Shown: positions 1-9,255, counted from the first letter of the stretch. The stretch: 64,000 nucleotides of DNA from Micrococcaceae bacterium Sec5.1 (GCA_039636795.1 CP143430.1:2108001-2172000); one strand, 5' to 3'. Translations and numbers: made by a program. The notes: generated from the letters alone by a model not told the origin.

Positions 1-1
1 G

Positions 2-631
2 GACGGCGGAGCGGCAGTCAGTCACTCACTGCGGCGAACAGTCTCGGGCGACTTGGAAGGCATGTTCGATGCACCGTCCACAGTGGCCTTCGACGCCGAC
101 GCGCCAATGATGGTCATGGACACGTCCGCGCTCATCGGCGCGTCCGAGCAGGCGTTGTCCCTCGCCGCTGCCTGCAGCGCGACGTGGTTGGAAGCGGCAG
201 TGACAAACCCCGACGGCGGCAAGCGGCTCGTGGTGTACGACGAAGGTTGGCGGATGCTCGCCGATCCGTACATGTTGGCCAAGATGAGCGAGCAATGGCG
301 CCTTGCACGAACTTACGGGATTGCCAACCTCCTCATCATGCACAAGGTGGCTGACCTCAACGAGATCGGCGACAGCAGCAGCGGACACCGTCAGAAGGCC
401 TTGGGGTTGCTGACAGAAGCGGACACCCGCATCATCTATCGCCAAAAGCATGACGCGATGCGCCTGACCAAGGAAGCCCTGGGTCTCACCGAGGCTGAAT
501 GCGAGCATGTCGAGAACCTTCCCAAGGGCGTTGGGCTCTGGAAGGTTGGGAACCGCTCCTTCATCGTGGCCAACAGAGTGACCACAGATGAGCTGGAAGT
601 CTTTGGCACGGATGACCGGATGCACCTGTGA
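2..631 (+). CDS. VirB4/TraC-like conjugation ATPase, C-terminal part (5' truncated by window edge)
   Basis: The reading frame is open back to base 2 with no stop, so the gene starts outside the window and only its last 209 codons are visible. The TTG at 53 and ATG at 62 are internal. The visible part matches the C-terminal half of VirB4-type ATPases that energise type IV secretion: a hydrophobic strand followed by YDEGWRML (DE near visible residues 80-81) is the Walker B element, and LLIMHKVADL after it fits the next core strand. The Walker A loop would lie upstream. It overlaps the coupling-protein gene by 4 bp (GTGA), so the two are probably translationally coupled. The VirB4 family call rests on Walker B plus context; another P-loop tra ATPase is possible. 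Confidence 0.75.
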   Translation, partial: DGGAAVSHSLRRTVSGDLEGMFDAPSTVAFDADAPMMVMDTSALIGASEQALSLAAACSATWLEAAVTNPDGGKRLVVYDEGWRMLADPYMLAKMSEQWRLARTYGIANLLIMHKVADLNEIGDSSSGHRQKALGLLTEADTRIIYRQKHDAMRLTKEALGLTEAECEHVENLPKGVGLWKVGNRSFIVANRVTTDELEVFGTDDRMHL

Positions 632-2430
632 GGACGACGCGACCGGGTAGCAGCAGTACCTTGGTCTCGGCCGGACTCTGGACGTTGACTGGCTACATGG
701 GGTTCTGCCTGTTGGTCCAAGCAGCCGCTCACCTTGCTGGCGCTGGACACTGCGGCGGCAGGCCGGCGTCGTTCTTCAACCCCGCTGCGGGCATCGGCCT
801 GTTCGCCGGCCGCCAGGACTGGATCGTTGGTGCCCCAAGTAACTGCACTTTAGATGTCGGGGCAATCTGGTGGATCGTGGGTGCAGTTCTCACGCTGCTT
901 GCAGCGCTCGCAGCCGCGGCGGCCCTCGCGTGGAGAACCTGGAAGCAGTCCGGCGCGTGGTTACGCCAGGACATCCTGAGCCGGGACGGGGTGGCTGGCC
1001 GGGCAGAGATACTTCGGGACTTCGGAGCCAGAGCGGTTCGCAAGCGTGGGCAATACACTCGGCCGGGCCTCCGCAAGCCGAGCATTCATGATGTGTCGTG
1101 GACACTTGGCCGCTCCCGTGGAGTGACCATCCATGTCTCCACCGAAGAGTCGATGGTCATTCAGGGAGCTCCTCGGTCGGGCAAGGGCCTATACGTCGTC
1201 ATCAACGCGATTCTCGACGCGCCCGGCGCTGTCGTCACCACATCCACGCGAGCCGACAACCTTGTGGTCACGATGCGAGCGCGGATGTCTGAGGGGCGGC
1301 CAGTGACGGTCTTTGACCCTCAGGGCATGTCGGGCCTGCCATCGACTCTCCGGTGGTCGCCGGTGCGTGGTTGCGGTGACCCGGACATCGCCACCAGACG
1401 GGCTCTCGTTATCACCGCAGATACCGAGATGAAGGGTGAGAATGCAGCGTGGCAAAAGCGCTCGCTGATCGTGCTGCAATGCCTCCTCCATGCCGCCGCG
1501 CTGTCAGGGCAGGGCATCGCAGCCTTCCGTCGATGGTCGTCCAGTCCAGTGTTGGCCAGAGAGGCGCTGGATATTCTGGGGCGCCCAGGTGCGGCATTGG
1601 GGTGGCAGGCAGATCTGATGGGGATCTTGGAAGACGACCCACGGAATACTTCCAACTCCTGGATTGGGGTTTCTGCGGCTGTGGCTCCACTCTCATCTCC
1701 CAGGGTGTTAGCGGCGCTGAACCCACAAGACGAAGCTCAAGAGTTTGATCCCAAAAGCTTCATCAGGCAACGGGGGACTCTCTACCTTATTGGCACCCGA
1801 TCGGGCGCTGCCGCCGCTGGCCCCTACCTATCGGCTCTGATCGACGACATCGATAACGCTGCGCGTGAGCTGGCCTTTGTCTCACCTGGAGGCCGACTCG
1901 ATCCACCCCTTTCGCTGATCCTGGACGAAATAGCGAATCTGTCTCCGTGGCCTGGCCTGCCTGTGGTGCTCTCTGACGGTGGTGGCATCGGCATTTCAAC
2001 TCTCGTTGTTCTGCAGTCCCTTTCACAGGCACGGAGTGGATGGTCGATCGAGGAAGCCGCCACCATCTGGGATTCCGCGATCATCAAAGTGATCTTCGGC
2101 GGCGGCTCGGACGAGCCTGACCTGCGCTCGCTGGCTGGCCTACTGGGAGAGCGGAGTCTCGTCCTCAACACTCGCTCCTGGTCATCTCAGGGCCGTCAGG
2201 ACGGCGAGCAGATCAGGGAGAGCCCAGTCATTCGGTTGGACGAGATCCGGAGGCTCCCGGTCGGGACTGCCCTGATGCTCGGTCGACGTACAAGGCCGAT
2301 CCTCCTGGATCTTCGGGACTGGCATCAACGCAAGGATGCAGCCGAACTGGGCCGTTCGAAGGTTGAAACTGAGCGGGAGCTGGCTGCCGGCCACCTACAG
2401 AACCAGTCAATAGACAAGCAGGTGGATTGA
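628..2430 (+). CDS. VirD4/TraG-type coupling protein (type IV secretion ATPase)
   Basis: 600-residue membrane-anchored ATPase that would link the relaxosome to the mating channel. Two N-terminal membrane segments are visible (about residues 13-38 and 80-105), then a P-loop GAPRSGKG near residue 179 and Walker B LILDEIANL near residue 433. The following stretch, with LVVLQSLSQ and DSAIIKVIFGG, is typical of TraM-recognition/TraG C-terminal domains in actinobacterial conjugative elements. The start is a GTG overlapping the upstream stop. The gene ends in TGATG overlapping the next start, so three genes form one tight operon. Length fits the family. Confidence 0.9.
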   Translation: MRTTRPGSSSTLVSAGLWTLTGYMGFCLLVQAAAHLAGAGHCGGRPASFFNPAAGIGLFAGRQDWIVGAPSNCTLDVGAIWWIVGAVLTLLAALAAAAALAWRTWKQSGAWLRQDILSRDGVAGRAEILRDFGARAVRKRGQYTRPGLRKPSIHDVSWTLGRSRGVTIHVSTEESMVIQGAPRSGKGLYVVINAILDAPGAVVTTSTRADNLVVTMRARMSEGRPVTVFDPQGMSGLPSTLRWSPVRGCGDPDIATRRALVITADTEMKGENAAWQKRSLIVLQCLLHAAALSGQGIAAFRRWSSSPVLAREALDILGRPGAALGWQADLMGILEDDPRNTSNSWIGVSAAVAPLSSPRVLAALNPQDEAQEFDPKSFIRQRGTLYLIGTRSGAAAAGPYLSALIDDIDNAARELAFVSPGGRLDPPLSLILDEIANLSPWPGLPVVLSDGGGIGISTLVVLQSLSQARSGWSIEEAATIWDSAIIKVIFGGGSDEPDLRSLAGLLGERSLVLNTRSWSSQGRQDGEQIRESPVIRLDEIRRLPVGTALMLGRRTRPILLDLRDWHQRKDAAELGRSKVETERELAAGHLQNQSIDKQVD

Positions 2431-2930
2431 TGGGCACTGCATCCGATGACGCTGAGTTTGAAGTTGGTCCCATTGCGGAGCTCGATGACGAATTAACGGT
2501 GGAGCTGTTCCGGTCCGCATTTCAACCGCCGTCCCGAAGCTCGGGTGGTACGTATCGTTGGCGTGACATGGCACCCGAACAGGCAGTTGGGGCCTGGGAA
2601 AGCCTTTTTGGGTGGGTCGGGTGGTTTGTTGCGACCTACCAGCTGACGACGTCGGTGGTGCCCGACTGCTGGTGGCGTCACACGGAAATCGTGGCCGAGC
2701 TCTACGCCCTTCAGCGAGCCGAAATGGCTTCCTTTACTGCCGACGACGCGGGCTTTGGTCCTCTGGCGTTCCACGAAAGGTTGCCACACGCCGTCGAACG
2801 TCTGCGGAACCATACGCGGACTGCAGGATGTGTCGGCTTGCAGAGCCACAAGGAACCGGTCCTGAGGATCGTTCCGGCAGACCCGGAATTCGAGGACTGG
2901 AAGCTGGGCACCCATCAGACCCGAAGCTGA
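2430..2930 (+). CDS. DUF4913 family protein of conjugative elements
   Basis: 166 residues, starting at the ATG that shares its A with the upstream TGA; a TTG one codon earlier is less likely. The central segment, with WESLFGWVGWF, PDCWWRH and a helical region about E-LYALQRAE, matches the DUF4913 proteins commonly found downstream of TraG in actinobacterial plasmids and integrative elements. No enzymatic motif is visible and the biochemical role is unknown. Its position directly after the coupling protein suggests a transfer accessory role (inference). The N-terminal 35 residues are acidic. Confidence 0.75.
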   Translation: MGTASDDAEFEVGPIAELDDELTVELFRSAFQPPSRSSGGTYRWRDMAPEQAVGAWESLFGWVGWFVATYQLTTSVVPDCWWRHTEIVAELYALQRAEMASFTADDAGFGPLAFHERLPHAVERLRNHTRTAGCVGLQSHKEPVLRIVPADPEFEDWKLGTHQTRS

Positions 2931-3005
2931 TCCCGTCATGCCGTTGCTTCGTTCGCTCGACATGAATAGGTGATCCCCTCGTAGGGCTGTCTAGAAGCAC
3001 GAAGG

Positions 3006-4172
3006 ATGGCTGTCGTGGCCTCTGCATCTGAACTCAATGCTGACGCAAGCGGGGCTGAAGAAGCCGCCGCGCCGCCGTCGAACGTTCGCCTGTCGGCCGA
3101 GGAACGCATAGCCGAACTGACCAGGGGACTTCACACAGCACTTGAGGAAGCCATTGATTCGCCCATGCGCTGGCAGGTTCTGCTCGACGCCTCCGCAACC
3201 CTGTGGCGGTACTCCGGGGGTAACGTCGCCCTGCTGATGATGCAGATGGCACAGCGCGGTACCCAAGAGCCGACTCTGGTGGCCGGCTACAAGGAGTGGG
3301 CCCGGCATGGGCGAACGGTTCTGCGGGGAGAACACGCGCTCTGGGTGATCGCGCCCCGGACAGCATCGATGCAGGAACTGATTCTGGCCGACGGGCAGCG
3401 CAAGCTCTTGCCAGCGAATCAGACTGCACCTGTTGATGCTGTCAGCAGAGGCAAGAGGAACGTGATCACGGGTTGGCGCGGGCAGGCTGTCTTTGACGTC
3501 ACCCAAACGGAGGGCACACCGCTGCTGGTTCCTCGCGCGGGTGCTCAATCTGGCGTGGACGTTGGTGATCTCTGGACTTCCCTACGGGAGGTAGCGAAGG
3601 AACACAGCTTCCGGGTTGAGGTGTCGGGATTCCAACAGGGCTACACCAGTGGCTATACCGACTTTGATGCTCGTCGAATTCAAGTTGGTGCCTGGATGAA
3701 CGACGAGGAGCGGGTAGCGGTTCTTGCGCACGAACTCGGACACGTCCTTTTGCACGGACCCGACGACCGACTGGGACAACTTTATGGAAGCAGCGCGAAC
3801 CATCGCGGGCTGGCGGAAGTGGAGGCCGAATCAGTTGCCTACACCGTCATGCGTGCCCACGGCATTGATCGTGGACCGCAGTCGGCGTCCTATCTGGCTG
3901 GCTGGGCCGACGCTGTGATCCGCGCGGAGAAGGATTTGAAGCACGACTCCTCAGAAGGCTGGGTGCCGACGTCGCGCGTCGACATCGCGAAGTCGGTGCT
4001 TGGGCGGGTGACCGCAGCAACCAAGGGGATCCTGGCGGTCTCGGATCCTCCTGGTTTCGGAGGAAAGTTCGCCGCCACCAGTGCTGACCCGTCCGTTGCT
4101 GCCAGTCCGAACTATGCCGGTGTCCCTGGACCGACCGCGTCCTTGAACGGTCCTGAGATTGCTGGTCCCTAA
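3006..4172 (+). CDS. ArdC-type antirestriction protein with zinc-metallopeptidase motif
   Basis: 388 residues. The N-terminal half (about residues 30-130) resembles the ArdC N-terminal ssDNA-binding domain, with SPMRWQVLLDA, YSGGNVALL and GYKEWARHGRTV. The C-terminal half carries HELGH at residues 242-246 and a downstream EVEAESVAY, the layout of ImmA/IrrE-like (DUF955) zinc peptidases. Proteins of this build travel with conjugative plasmids and are thought to protect incoming single-stranded DNA from restriction. The gene lies between the tra operon and ssb, consistent with early expression in the recipient (inference). Start ATG at 3006; the upstream 75 bp show no strong ribosome site, so a start further in is possible. 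Confidence 0.82.
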   Translation: MAVVASASELNADASGAEEAAAPPSNVRLSAEERIAELTRGLHTALEEAIDSPMRWQVLLDASATLWRYSGGNVALLMMQMAQRGTQEPTLVAGYKEWARHGRTVLRGEHALWVIAPRTASMQELILADGQRKLLPANQTAPVDAVSRGKRNVITGWRGQAVFDVTQTEGTPLLVPRAGAQSGVDVGDLWTSLREVAKEHSFRVEVSGFQQGYTSGYTDFDARRIQVGAWMNDEERVAVLAHELGHVLLHGPDDRLGQLYGSSANHRGLAEVEAESVAYTVMRAHGIDRGPQSASYLAGWADAVIRAEKDLKHDSSEGWVPTSRVDIAKSVLGRVTAATKGILAVSDPPGFGGKFAATSADPSVAASPNYAGVPGPTASLNGPEIAGP

Positions 4173-4224
4173 ACACGCAGGTGTCCGTCGGGAGAGGCCC
4201 GTCGACTAAGGAAGGTAAACCATC

Positions 4225-4731
4225 ATGAATACAAAGATTCCCATCACTATCGCGGGGAACCTGGTCGCAGATCCCGAACTGACCATTGGGGAATCCGGAA
4301 CACCACACGCGAAACTCCGCGTTGCCGTGAACCAGCGGATTCAGAACCCAGATGGCACCTGGCGGGACGGCGAACCGGTCTTTCACAACGTGTCTGCATT
4401 CCGGATGCTCGCGGAGAACGCTTCTACTTCTCTGAAGAAGGGTGACCCTGTGACAGTGTCGGGGGAACTTGAGTTCCGTTCCTACGACAAAGACGGTGAA
4501 CGACGTGAAGCAAGGCGCATCATCGCTGACACCATTGGGCCGGACCTTCGCTTTGGCACGGCGACGTATCAACGCTCCGCGCGAGCAGTTGCCGAGCCCG
4601 AGGCCGCCGTGGAGGCCACAGGGCCACAAGCGACGACGGCGACTGGCTGGCCCGCATACAACGTGACAACGAAAAGCCCTGTGGCGGCGCCCCCTTTCGG
4701 CACAGCGCGGGGGAGTGAAATGACGATCTGA
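4225..4731 (+). CDS. ssb: Single-stranded DNA-binding protein
   Basis: 168 residues with an N-terminal OB fold: ITIAGNLVADPEL, LRVAVNQRIQ, FHNVSAFRMLAENA and GDPVTVSGELEFRSY are the typical beta strands, ending near residue 110. It begins at an ATG preceded by AAGGAAGG. Function would be coating ssDNA during conjugation or plasmid replication. Unusually, the tail ends in SEMTI rather than the acidic D-D-D-I-P-F tip that recruits repair and replication partners in chromosomal SSBs; the tail is also short and low-complexity. A plasmid-specific SSB that does not engage the host SSB interactome is likely (inference). A terminator follows at 4753. Confidence 0.9.
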   Translation: MNTKIPITIAGNLVADPELTIGESGTPHAKLRVAVNQRIQNPDGTWRDGEPVFHNVSAFRMLAENASTSLKKGDPVTVSGELEFRSYDKDGERREARRIIADTIGPDLRFGTATYQRSARAVAEPEAAVEATGPQATTATGWPAYNVTTKSPVAAPPFGTARGSEMTI

Positions 4732-4752
4732 TTCGTGCCCTCTGCAGGTTCT

Positions 4753-4795
4753 GGCCCACGTTTCATGCTCCGAGACGTGGGCCGCCTTTTGTTTG
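4753..4795 (+). terminator. Intrinsic terminator after ssb
   Basis: A perfect stem (GGCCCACGT at 4753-4761 with ACGTGGGCC at 4775-4783) encloses a 13-nt loop and is followed by a T-rich stretch at 4787-4794. It separates ssb from the independently controlled gene at 4833. Confidence 0.8.
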
Positions 4796-4806
4796 CCGAC
4801 CAGCAT

Positions 4807-4826
4807 TCGAATATATGTTCTAATCT
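4807..4826 (+). promoter_or_regulatory. LexA/SOS-box-like operator with overlapping -10 of a leaderless promoter
   Basis: TCGAATATATGTTCTA (4807-4822) matches the Gram-positive/actinobacterial SOS box TCGAAC-N4-GTTCGA at 10 of the 12 defined bases. A -10 hexamer TAATCT (4821-4826) overlaps its right edge and sits 6 nt before the ATG at 4833, the spacing of leaderless actinobacterial transcripts. Seen directly: palindrome, hexamer and spacing. Inferred: DNA-damage or ssDNA-responsive control of the next gene. Confidence 0.5.
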
Positions 4827-4832
4827 TGTTCT

Positions 4833-5114
4833 ATGAGACCGAAGCAAGACTCCAACGCCTTCGCACGCATGATGGCGCAGACAGATGCCGACAATAAGCA
4901 TCCAAAACCTGATGATGGCCAGATTATGGAACTGCCTGCCAACGAACAACCGCTGGTGCGCGTAAGCGAGATTTACGGACGAGCCATCAAGTACACCAGA
5001 ACATACGGCCTGGTCGAGTGGGTGGACGATCAGAGGGTCTACCACGTGCAGTGGTTTCCGGCGGGACAGGTCAAGCGGGTTGACCGGGATTCGTGGAGAG
5101 GGCGACAACTCTAG
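4833..5114 (+). CDS. Small hypothetical protein behind an SOS-like box
   Basis: 93 residues, not recognised. The N-terminal 45 residues are polar and probably flexible. The remainder is a compact strand-rich segment (VRVSEIYGRAIKY, YGLVEWVDD, YHVQWFPAGQVKRV) that could be a small SH3-like or beta-barrel fold. No catalytic motif, signal peptide or membrane segment. The ATG lies 6 nt after a -10-like hexamer, so the message is probably leaderless. Flanking terminators (4753 and 5127) make it a monocistronic unit inside the transfer region. The SOS-like operator suggests a role in the response to incoming DNA or damage, but this is only inference. Confidence 0.65.
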   Translation: MRPKQDSNAFARMMAQTDADNKHPKPDDGQIMELPANEQPLVRVSEIYGRAIKYTRTYGLVEWVDDQRVYHVQWFPAGQVKRVDRDSWRGRQL

Positions 5115-5126
5115 GATTGAAAGAGG

Positions 5127-5158
5127 GAGGCTAGCACCGTGGTGCCAGCCTCTTTTTT
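5127..5158 (+). terminator. Intrinsic terminator
   Basis: 12-bp stem with one mismatch (GAGGCTAGCACC at 5127-5138 with GGTGCCAGCCTC at 5141-5152) followed by six T at 5153-5158. It ends the small gene at 4833-5114 and lies between convergent genes. Confidence 0.85.
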
Positions 5159-5184
5159 CGATCGGGACGAGCGGTGTTTGTCGA

Positions 5185-5691
5185 TCAGACCAAAGGTGCC
5201 CAAGCCAGTACGCGGTCTCCCGTGATGCGGTAAGTGGCCGGCCATGGACTGCCAGGACGCACTTGGGCCGGGTCAGGCGAGATCAGCAATACAGAGCCCG
5301 GCCATATGGGTTCGGACAGCGCCTCGATCCACGCTGCCTGCACGTGATCGAAATGGTTCCACTTGATGGTGATCCATGAACCGGTTGGCTGAAGGCCATC
5401 GACACTCAGCACTGTGATCTCGGTTGTTGTGCCATGATCGCGCTTGGCTCGCTCAAGTGCGTTCCACCGAGAGTCAGCGGACGCTTGCCAGCCGCGCTGC
5501 CTGTGCACGCGATGCACCCAGAACAAGATAATGACCAAGCCTGCCAATGCCACGGCTACGAGCATCCATTGAAGCAGAATTGAGCCCGGTCGGAGAGTAG
5601 GCATCACAGCAGCGAAGAGAATGGTCGCTGCGCTCGCAACGATCAGCAGGGGTGTCGCCACCTTGGGCTTCAGGGCTGGGTTCGCGTTCAT
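5185..5691 (-). CDS. Hypothetical two-segment membrane protein
   Basis: 168 residues, function not recognised. Two hydrophobic helices lie near residues 13-34 and 39-60 with a very short turn, followed by a basic stop-transfer stretch (HRVHRQRGW). The remaining ~100 residues are soluble and strand-rich, probably cytoplasmic by the positive-inside rule. It lies 15 bp downstream of the relaxase gene on the same strand, so it is probably co-transcribed with it. Such small membrane proteins at the end of relaxase operons could help anchor the relaxosome, but nothing in the sequence proves that. Confidence 0.65.
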   Translation of the reverse strand: MNANPALKPKVATPLLIVASAATILFAAVMPTLRPGSILLQWMLVAVALAGLVIILFWVHRVHRQRGWQASADSRWNALERAKRDHGTTTEITVLSVDGLQPTGSWITIKWNHFDHVQAAWIEALSEPIWPGSVLLISPDPAQVRPGSPWPATYRITGDRVLAWAPLV

Positions 5692-5706
5692 GCTTGCTGC
5701 TTCAGT

Positions 5707-8700
5707 TTAAAGCTGCCAGCCGACATTGATAAGAGCGACTCGTTGATCAACGAATTCGCCGGCATCGATGGCGGGGATGCGGGCAACTTCTCGGATGGTG
5801 CGCTGGAGGGTTTCCCACTGCAATCTTTGTTCCCACTCGTACTCATCCGGGATTGTGCCGATGGCCAGATCGGAGTCCGCGACACCCCACCGATCTCTGT
5901 AGACAGCTGCGTCCCGAACTACCGAAGCGCACTCGAAAGGATCGACGTCGGCACCCAGTTGCGCAAGGAGGTCCCTCTTCCATTCGGGCTCCTCAAAGAG
6001 GGCAGCATTGCCAATAAACTCAATTCGGTCACGAATCCGATGTTTTACCTGAGTAAGCACTGCGTTGAGGTCCGCACGCTCGACGACAAGGTCCTCGTTC
6101 AAAGCATCAAAGGACGTTAGTGGCATACCGGACGAAAGGCGGCGGAGGCGCGAGTGAACGATTGCGGCCAGATCTCGTGCCCCATCCTGTGATGTGAACA
6201 GCTCTCTCAAAACACGTTCGGCACTTGTCCGACTCACGTTCGTTGCTCGCCGCCAGGAAGCAACTGCAGCTCCCCAGGAAGGCGATATCCGCAGCGCCTT
6301 GGCCTCTTCGGGAGCCAATTCCGCTACGACCCTTGCGAGATCTAGCCCAGCTGCGATTTGGGCAAGGTAGTCGTACTCTCGGCTCAGGCGTTCGAGACTG
6401 TCGGCATGCGCTCGTTCAGCTTCCTGCACTTCGTGGGCTGATCTTTCAGCTCCCTCGGCGGCCAGCACTTCACCCAGAATTTGTCGCCAGGTGGACCGGA
6501 GCCGTGGGTCAAGTGTCTCTTCCTCATCGGGGTCGTTTTCGCTGACATAGGCCATGTTGGCGCTGCGTCCTCGGGTCATGCTGACGTAGAGGAGTTCACG
6601 GGTTAGCCGGCCAGGTGTGACCACCGTATGCCCGGTATCAACTGTGAGGCCCTGGGAACGATGAGCGGTCGTGGCATATCCCAGCTCGACGGATGTCTCG
6701 AGGTAGGAGGCGTCCAAGTCGATGCTCGCCCCAGTGTCCCTTCGGATAGCGCGGACTTGGCCTTTCCCGACATCGGTCACCTCGAGCAGTGCTCCGTTGC
6801 GAATGAAGGCTCCATGCTCGTCAAGGATCGATCTGTCGTTTCGTCGGGCGATGATTATGTCCCCTCGGCCAGCACGGAGGCCGTCCCTCAGCGCCAGGGT
6901 CTTTTCCGCATCGACAGTGCCCTGGACAACGCGGTCTGCTTGGGCTCGTTCGTTGAGCATCCCAACTGTGTCATTGTCGGGTGCAATAAGGATCGAGAGT
7001 CGCCCGGAGAGCACGTCTTCATGCCACCCGGAGTAGGCCCGATCGAGCATGTCCAGATAGGTTCCATATCGAATGCGGTCATTCCGTTCGTAGTCCGTAA
7101 GAACAGAAATATCTCCATCGCGGAGCCTGAGTGACGCCGTCTGTTCCCACGCCTGTCTGAAGCGCCAAATGGTGCTCAGCCTTGCAGTCTTGTTTTGCCG
7201 ATCGAGCCAGCCGAGCACGCCGCCGGCATCGATAGAATCCAGCTGTCCTGGATCCCCAACCATGAGGATCTTGGCGTCGCTTTCGCATGCTTGGCGTACA
7301 AGCCCGGCAAGCTGAGCAGTGGATACCATCGAGGCCTCATCGATGATGACGAGTTGCCGAGGACGGAACCGCCACCGATATTGCTCGGCGCTAAGTCTGG
7401 CCACCGCCTGCACCAGCCGTGTGGCGCCCACGAATTCGTCGTGGGGCAAAGATCCGAGCCGCTTCTCCGCCTCGGAAAACAAGGCCGCTCTGTGCATTGC
7501 TCCGGTTCCAACAGATTCATGTAGCCACTTGGCAACGTTCTCCGTTGTCATTGCCAGTTGGCGGGCAAGTACTTCTGCGCTCGCCGCAGCAGGAGCCAAC
7601 CCAACGACGCTTCCAGCCCCGAATTCGGCCTCCCACGCTGACTTGATGGCATCGAGAGTAGTTGTTTTACCAGTACCCGCTGGACCGACGATTGCATCCA
7701 ATCGGTTTCCGCTCAACAGCACCTGAGCGGCGGCGGCTCGTTGGTCCTGGTGAAGCTCGAGTCCGCCTCTCGTTCTGTGGCTGGCGAGTACATCAAAGGT
7801 GACGTCACCCCGCACTGCCGGTCCGCCGTCGTCGTTCCTCGCTGCCAGGATTTCATCCTCAAAGGTGAGCGTCGCCTCATCTGTAAAGAGTCGTGAACCA
7901 TGGAACTCGAAGACGCTGTGGCGCGCGAAGCCGAGGTCAGTTTCAGCATCCAGCGGCGTGGAGTAGCGATACTCGTTCAGCGGAACAGACTGACGCTCGG
8001 CGGCCGACGCGACCGCGTCGATCAGGGCGTTCCGGTCGGCGGCCGTGGCACAGCGGACCTCGGCGCATACGCGCTCGCCTTCCGCGATGAGGTTCCATCG
8101 GTTCCATGTAGAGCGTTTCGCAGCGACGCGCTGGCGGGTGACGAGCGCGACGGCGTCGATCCAGTCAGGGGTTAAGTCGCCTCTGTGGAATGGAGCGTGA
8201 CGAGAGCGATTTATGGTCGCGGCAACAACGGCCTCTGGGTCCAAGCCTCTAGCTTTTGCTCGTTTGCGCCACCTGGCAGATAGCTCGTGAAGCGGGGCGC
8301 CAACGTCGCCCTTCGGGGTACGTGTGGACAAGGTGGCTTGCTGTCGCAATTTGACGGTTGTCGTGGCTTTAGGACGGCTGCCATGCTCCTCGATCCATTC
8401 GGCCACGAGGCGGTCAGTCTCGACGTCGATGAGTCTGGATCGATTTGAGAACTCGCGGATGAGTGCGTCGTCGATGCCGGTCAGCTGCTGGCTTGGATTG
8501 TGGGTGCTTTGAGCAGGGATGCGGATATCTGTGTTCGTTCGGAGACTTTGGTGCAGCGCATCGAACAGCAGCCCGTTGTAGTGCTCGCTCGCGGCGACCA
8601 CCGCTTTGTACAGACTCCGTGAATCCAGCGTTACCCACGCATCGTCGGTGATGCGCTGGACGCGGTTGGCAATCACCAAATGAGTGTGGAGCTGCGGATC

Positions 8701-9255
8701 CCCGGAGCGGGACTCCCAGTGGTCGAAGGCGGCAGCGATCGCGCCGTGGGTTCCGACGTGGGCTATTCCGTTTCTGCCAGCTCGGGTGTGGATGACCAGG
8801 TCCTCAAGCCAGCGCAGCGTCTCGTTGACGGCATCGTGGTGGGCCTGAAGGATTTGATCTTGGACGTGCCGGGTGCTGAGCGCCCACAGCGCAGAGACGG
8901 ACTTAGGAACACTGAACGTTAGGTCGAAGCCTGCTACGGCGTGCCTGGTTTCGGGGAGTCCCTGGCTTCGTTGGACGACCGTCGGCTCGCCGTGCGGACG
9001 TCCGAGGGTGGCTCCAGTGTCCGGGTGGGCCGCTTGCTCGAAGATGGCCTTGGCGTCCCATTCGGTGACCCTGTCGCCTGCGGACCGATCGATACCGTCA
9101 AGCCCACTGCCGAGCCAACGGCCCTGCGGTGTTCCAGATTTCATGTAGTAGGAGACGGTGTCCGGGGGAGTGCGGGCGAGGTCGTCCAGCATGGTCGACT
9201 TGAAGAGGTACTTCAGGCCAGACTGCGCGGAGAGCCTGGCGATGGACATGGTCAT
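5707..9255 (-). CDS. traA: MobF-family relaxase with RecD-like helicase domain (TraA/TrwC type)
   Basis: 1182 residues. The start is the ATG at 9255, which overlaps the upstream stop as ATGA and yields MTMSIARLSAQSGLKYL, the usual N-terminus; the frame is open a further 100 codons upstream but that part covers another gene. The N-terminal TrwC domain carries the metal-binding HTHLVIANR near residue 191. The C-terminal half is a superfamily 1 helicase: Walker A GPAGTGKTT near 523, Walker B LVIIDEAS near 637, and the RecD-like tail with TTAHRSQGLT and LLYVSMTRG near 889. It would nick oriT, stay covalently bound and unwind the transferred strand. oriT is expected close by, probably in 9594-9730, but I could not identify it. 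Confidence 0.92.
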   Translation of the reverse strand: MTMSIARLSAQSGLKYLFKSTMLDDLARTPPDTVSYYMKSGTPQGRWLGSGLDGIDRSAGDRVTEWDAKAIFEQAAHPDTGATLGRPHGEPTVVQRSQGLPETRHAVAGFDLTFSVPKSVSALWALSTRHVQDQILQAHHDAVNETLRWLEDLVIHTRAGRNGIAHVGTHGAIAAAFDHWESRSGDPQLHTHLVIANRVQRITDDAWVTLDSRSLYKAVVAASEHYNGLLFDALHQSLRTNTDIRIPAQSTHNPSQQLTGIDDALIREFSNRSRLIDVETDRLVAEWIEEHGSRPKATTTVKLRQQATLSTRTPKGDVGAPLHELSARWRKRAKARGLDPEAVVAATINRSRHAPFHRGDLTPDWIDAVALVTRQRVAAKRSTWNRWNLIAEGERVCAEVRCATAADRNALIDAVASAAERQSVPLNEYRYSTPLDAETDLGFARHSVFEFHGSRLFTDEATLTFEDEILAARNDDGGPAVRGDVTFDVLASHRTRGGLELHQDQRAAAAQVLLSGNRLDAIVGPAGTGKTTTLDAIKSAWEAEFGAGSVVGLAPAAASAEVLARQLAMTTENVAKWLHESVGTGAMHRAALFSEAEKRLGSLPHDEFVGATRLVQAVARLSAEQYRWRFRPRQLVIIDEASMVSTAQLAGLVRQACESDAKILMVGDPGQLDSIDAGGVLGWLDRQNKTARLSTIWRFRQAWEQTASLRLRDGDISVLTDYERNDRIRYGTYLDMLDRAYSGWHEDVLSGRLSILIAPDNDTVGMLNERAQADRVVQGTVDAEKTLALRDGLRAGRGDIIIARRNDRSILDEHGAFIRNGALLEVTDVGKGQVRAIRRDTGASIDLDASYLETSVELGYATTAHRSQGLTVDTGHTVVTPGRLTRELLYVSMTRGRSANMAYVSENDPDEEETLDPRLRSTWRQILGEVLAAEGAERSAHEVQEAERAHADSLERLSREYDYLAQIAAGLDLARVVAELAPEEAKALRISPSWGAAVASWRRATNVSRTSAERVLRELFTSQDGARDLAAIVHSRLRRLSSGMPLTSFDALNEDLVVERADLNAVLTQVKHRIRDRIEFIGNAALFEEPEWKRDLLAQLGADVDPFECASVVRDAAVYRDRWGVADSDLAIGTIPDEYEWEQRLQWETLQRTIREVARIPAIDAGEFVDQRVALINVGWQL

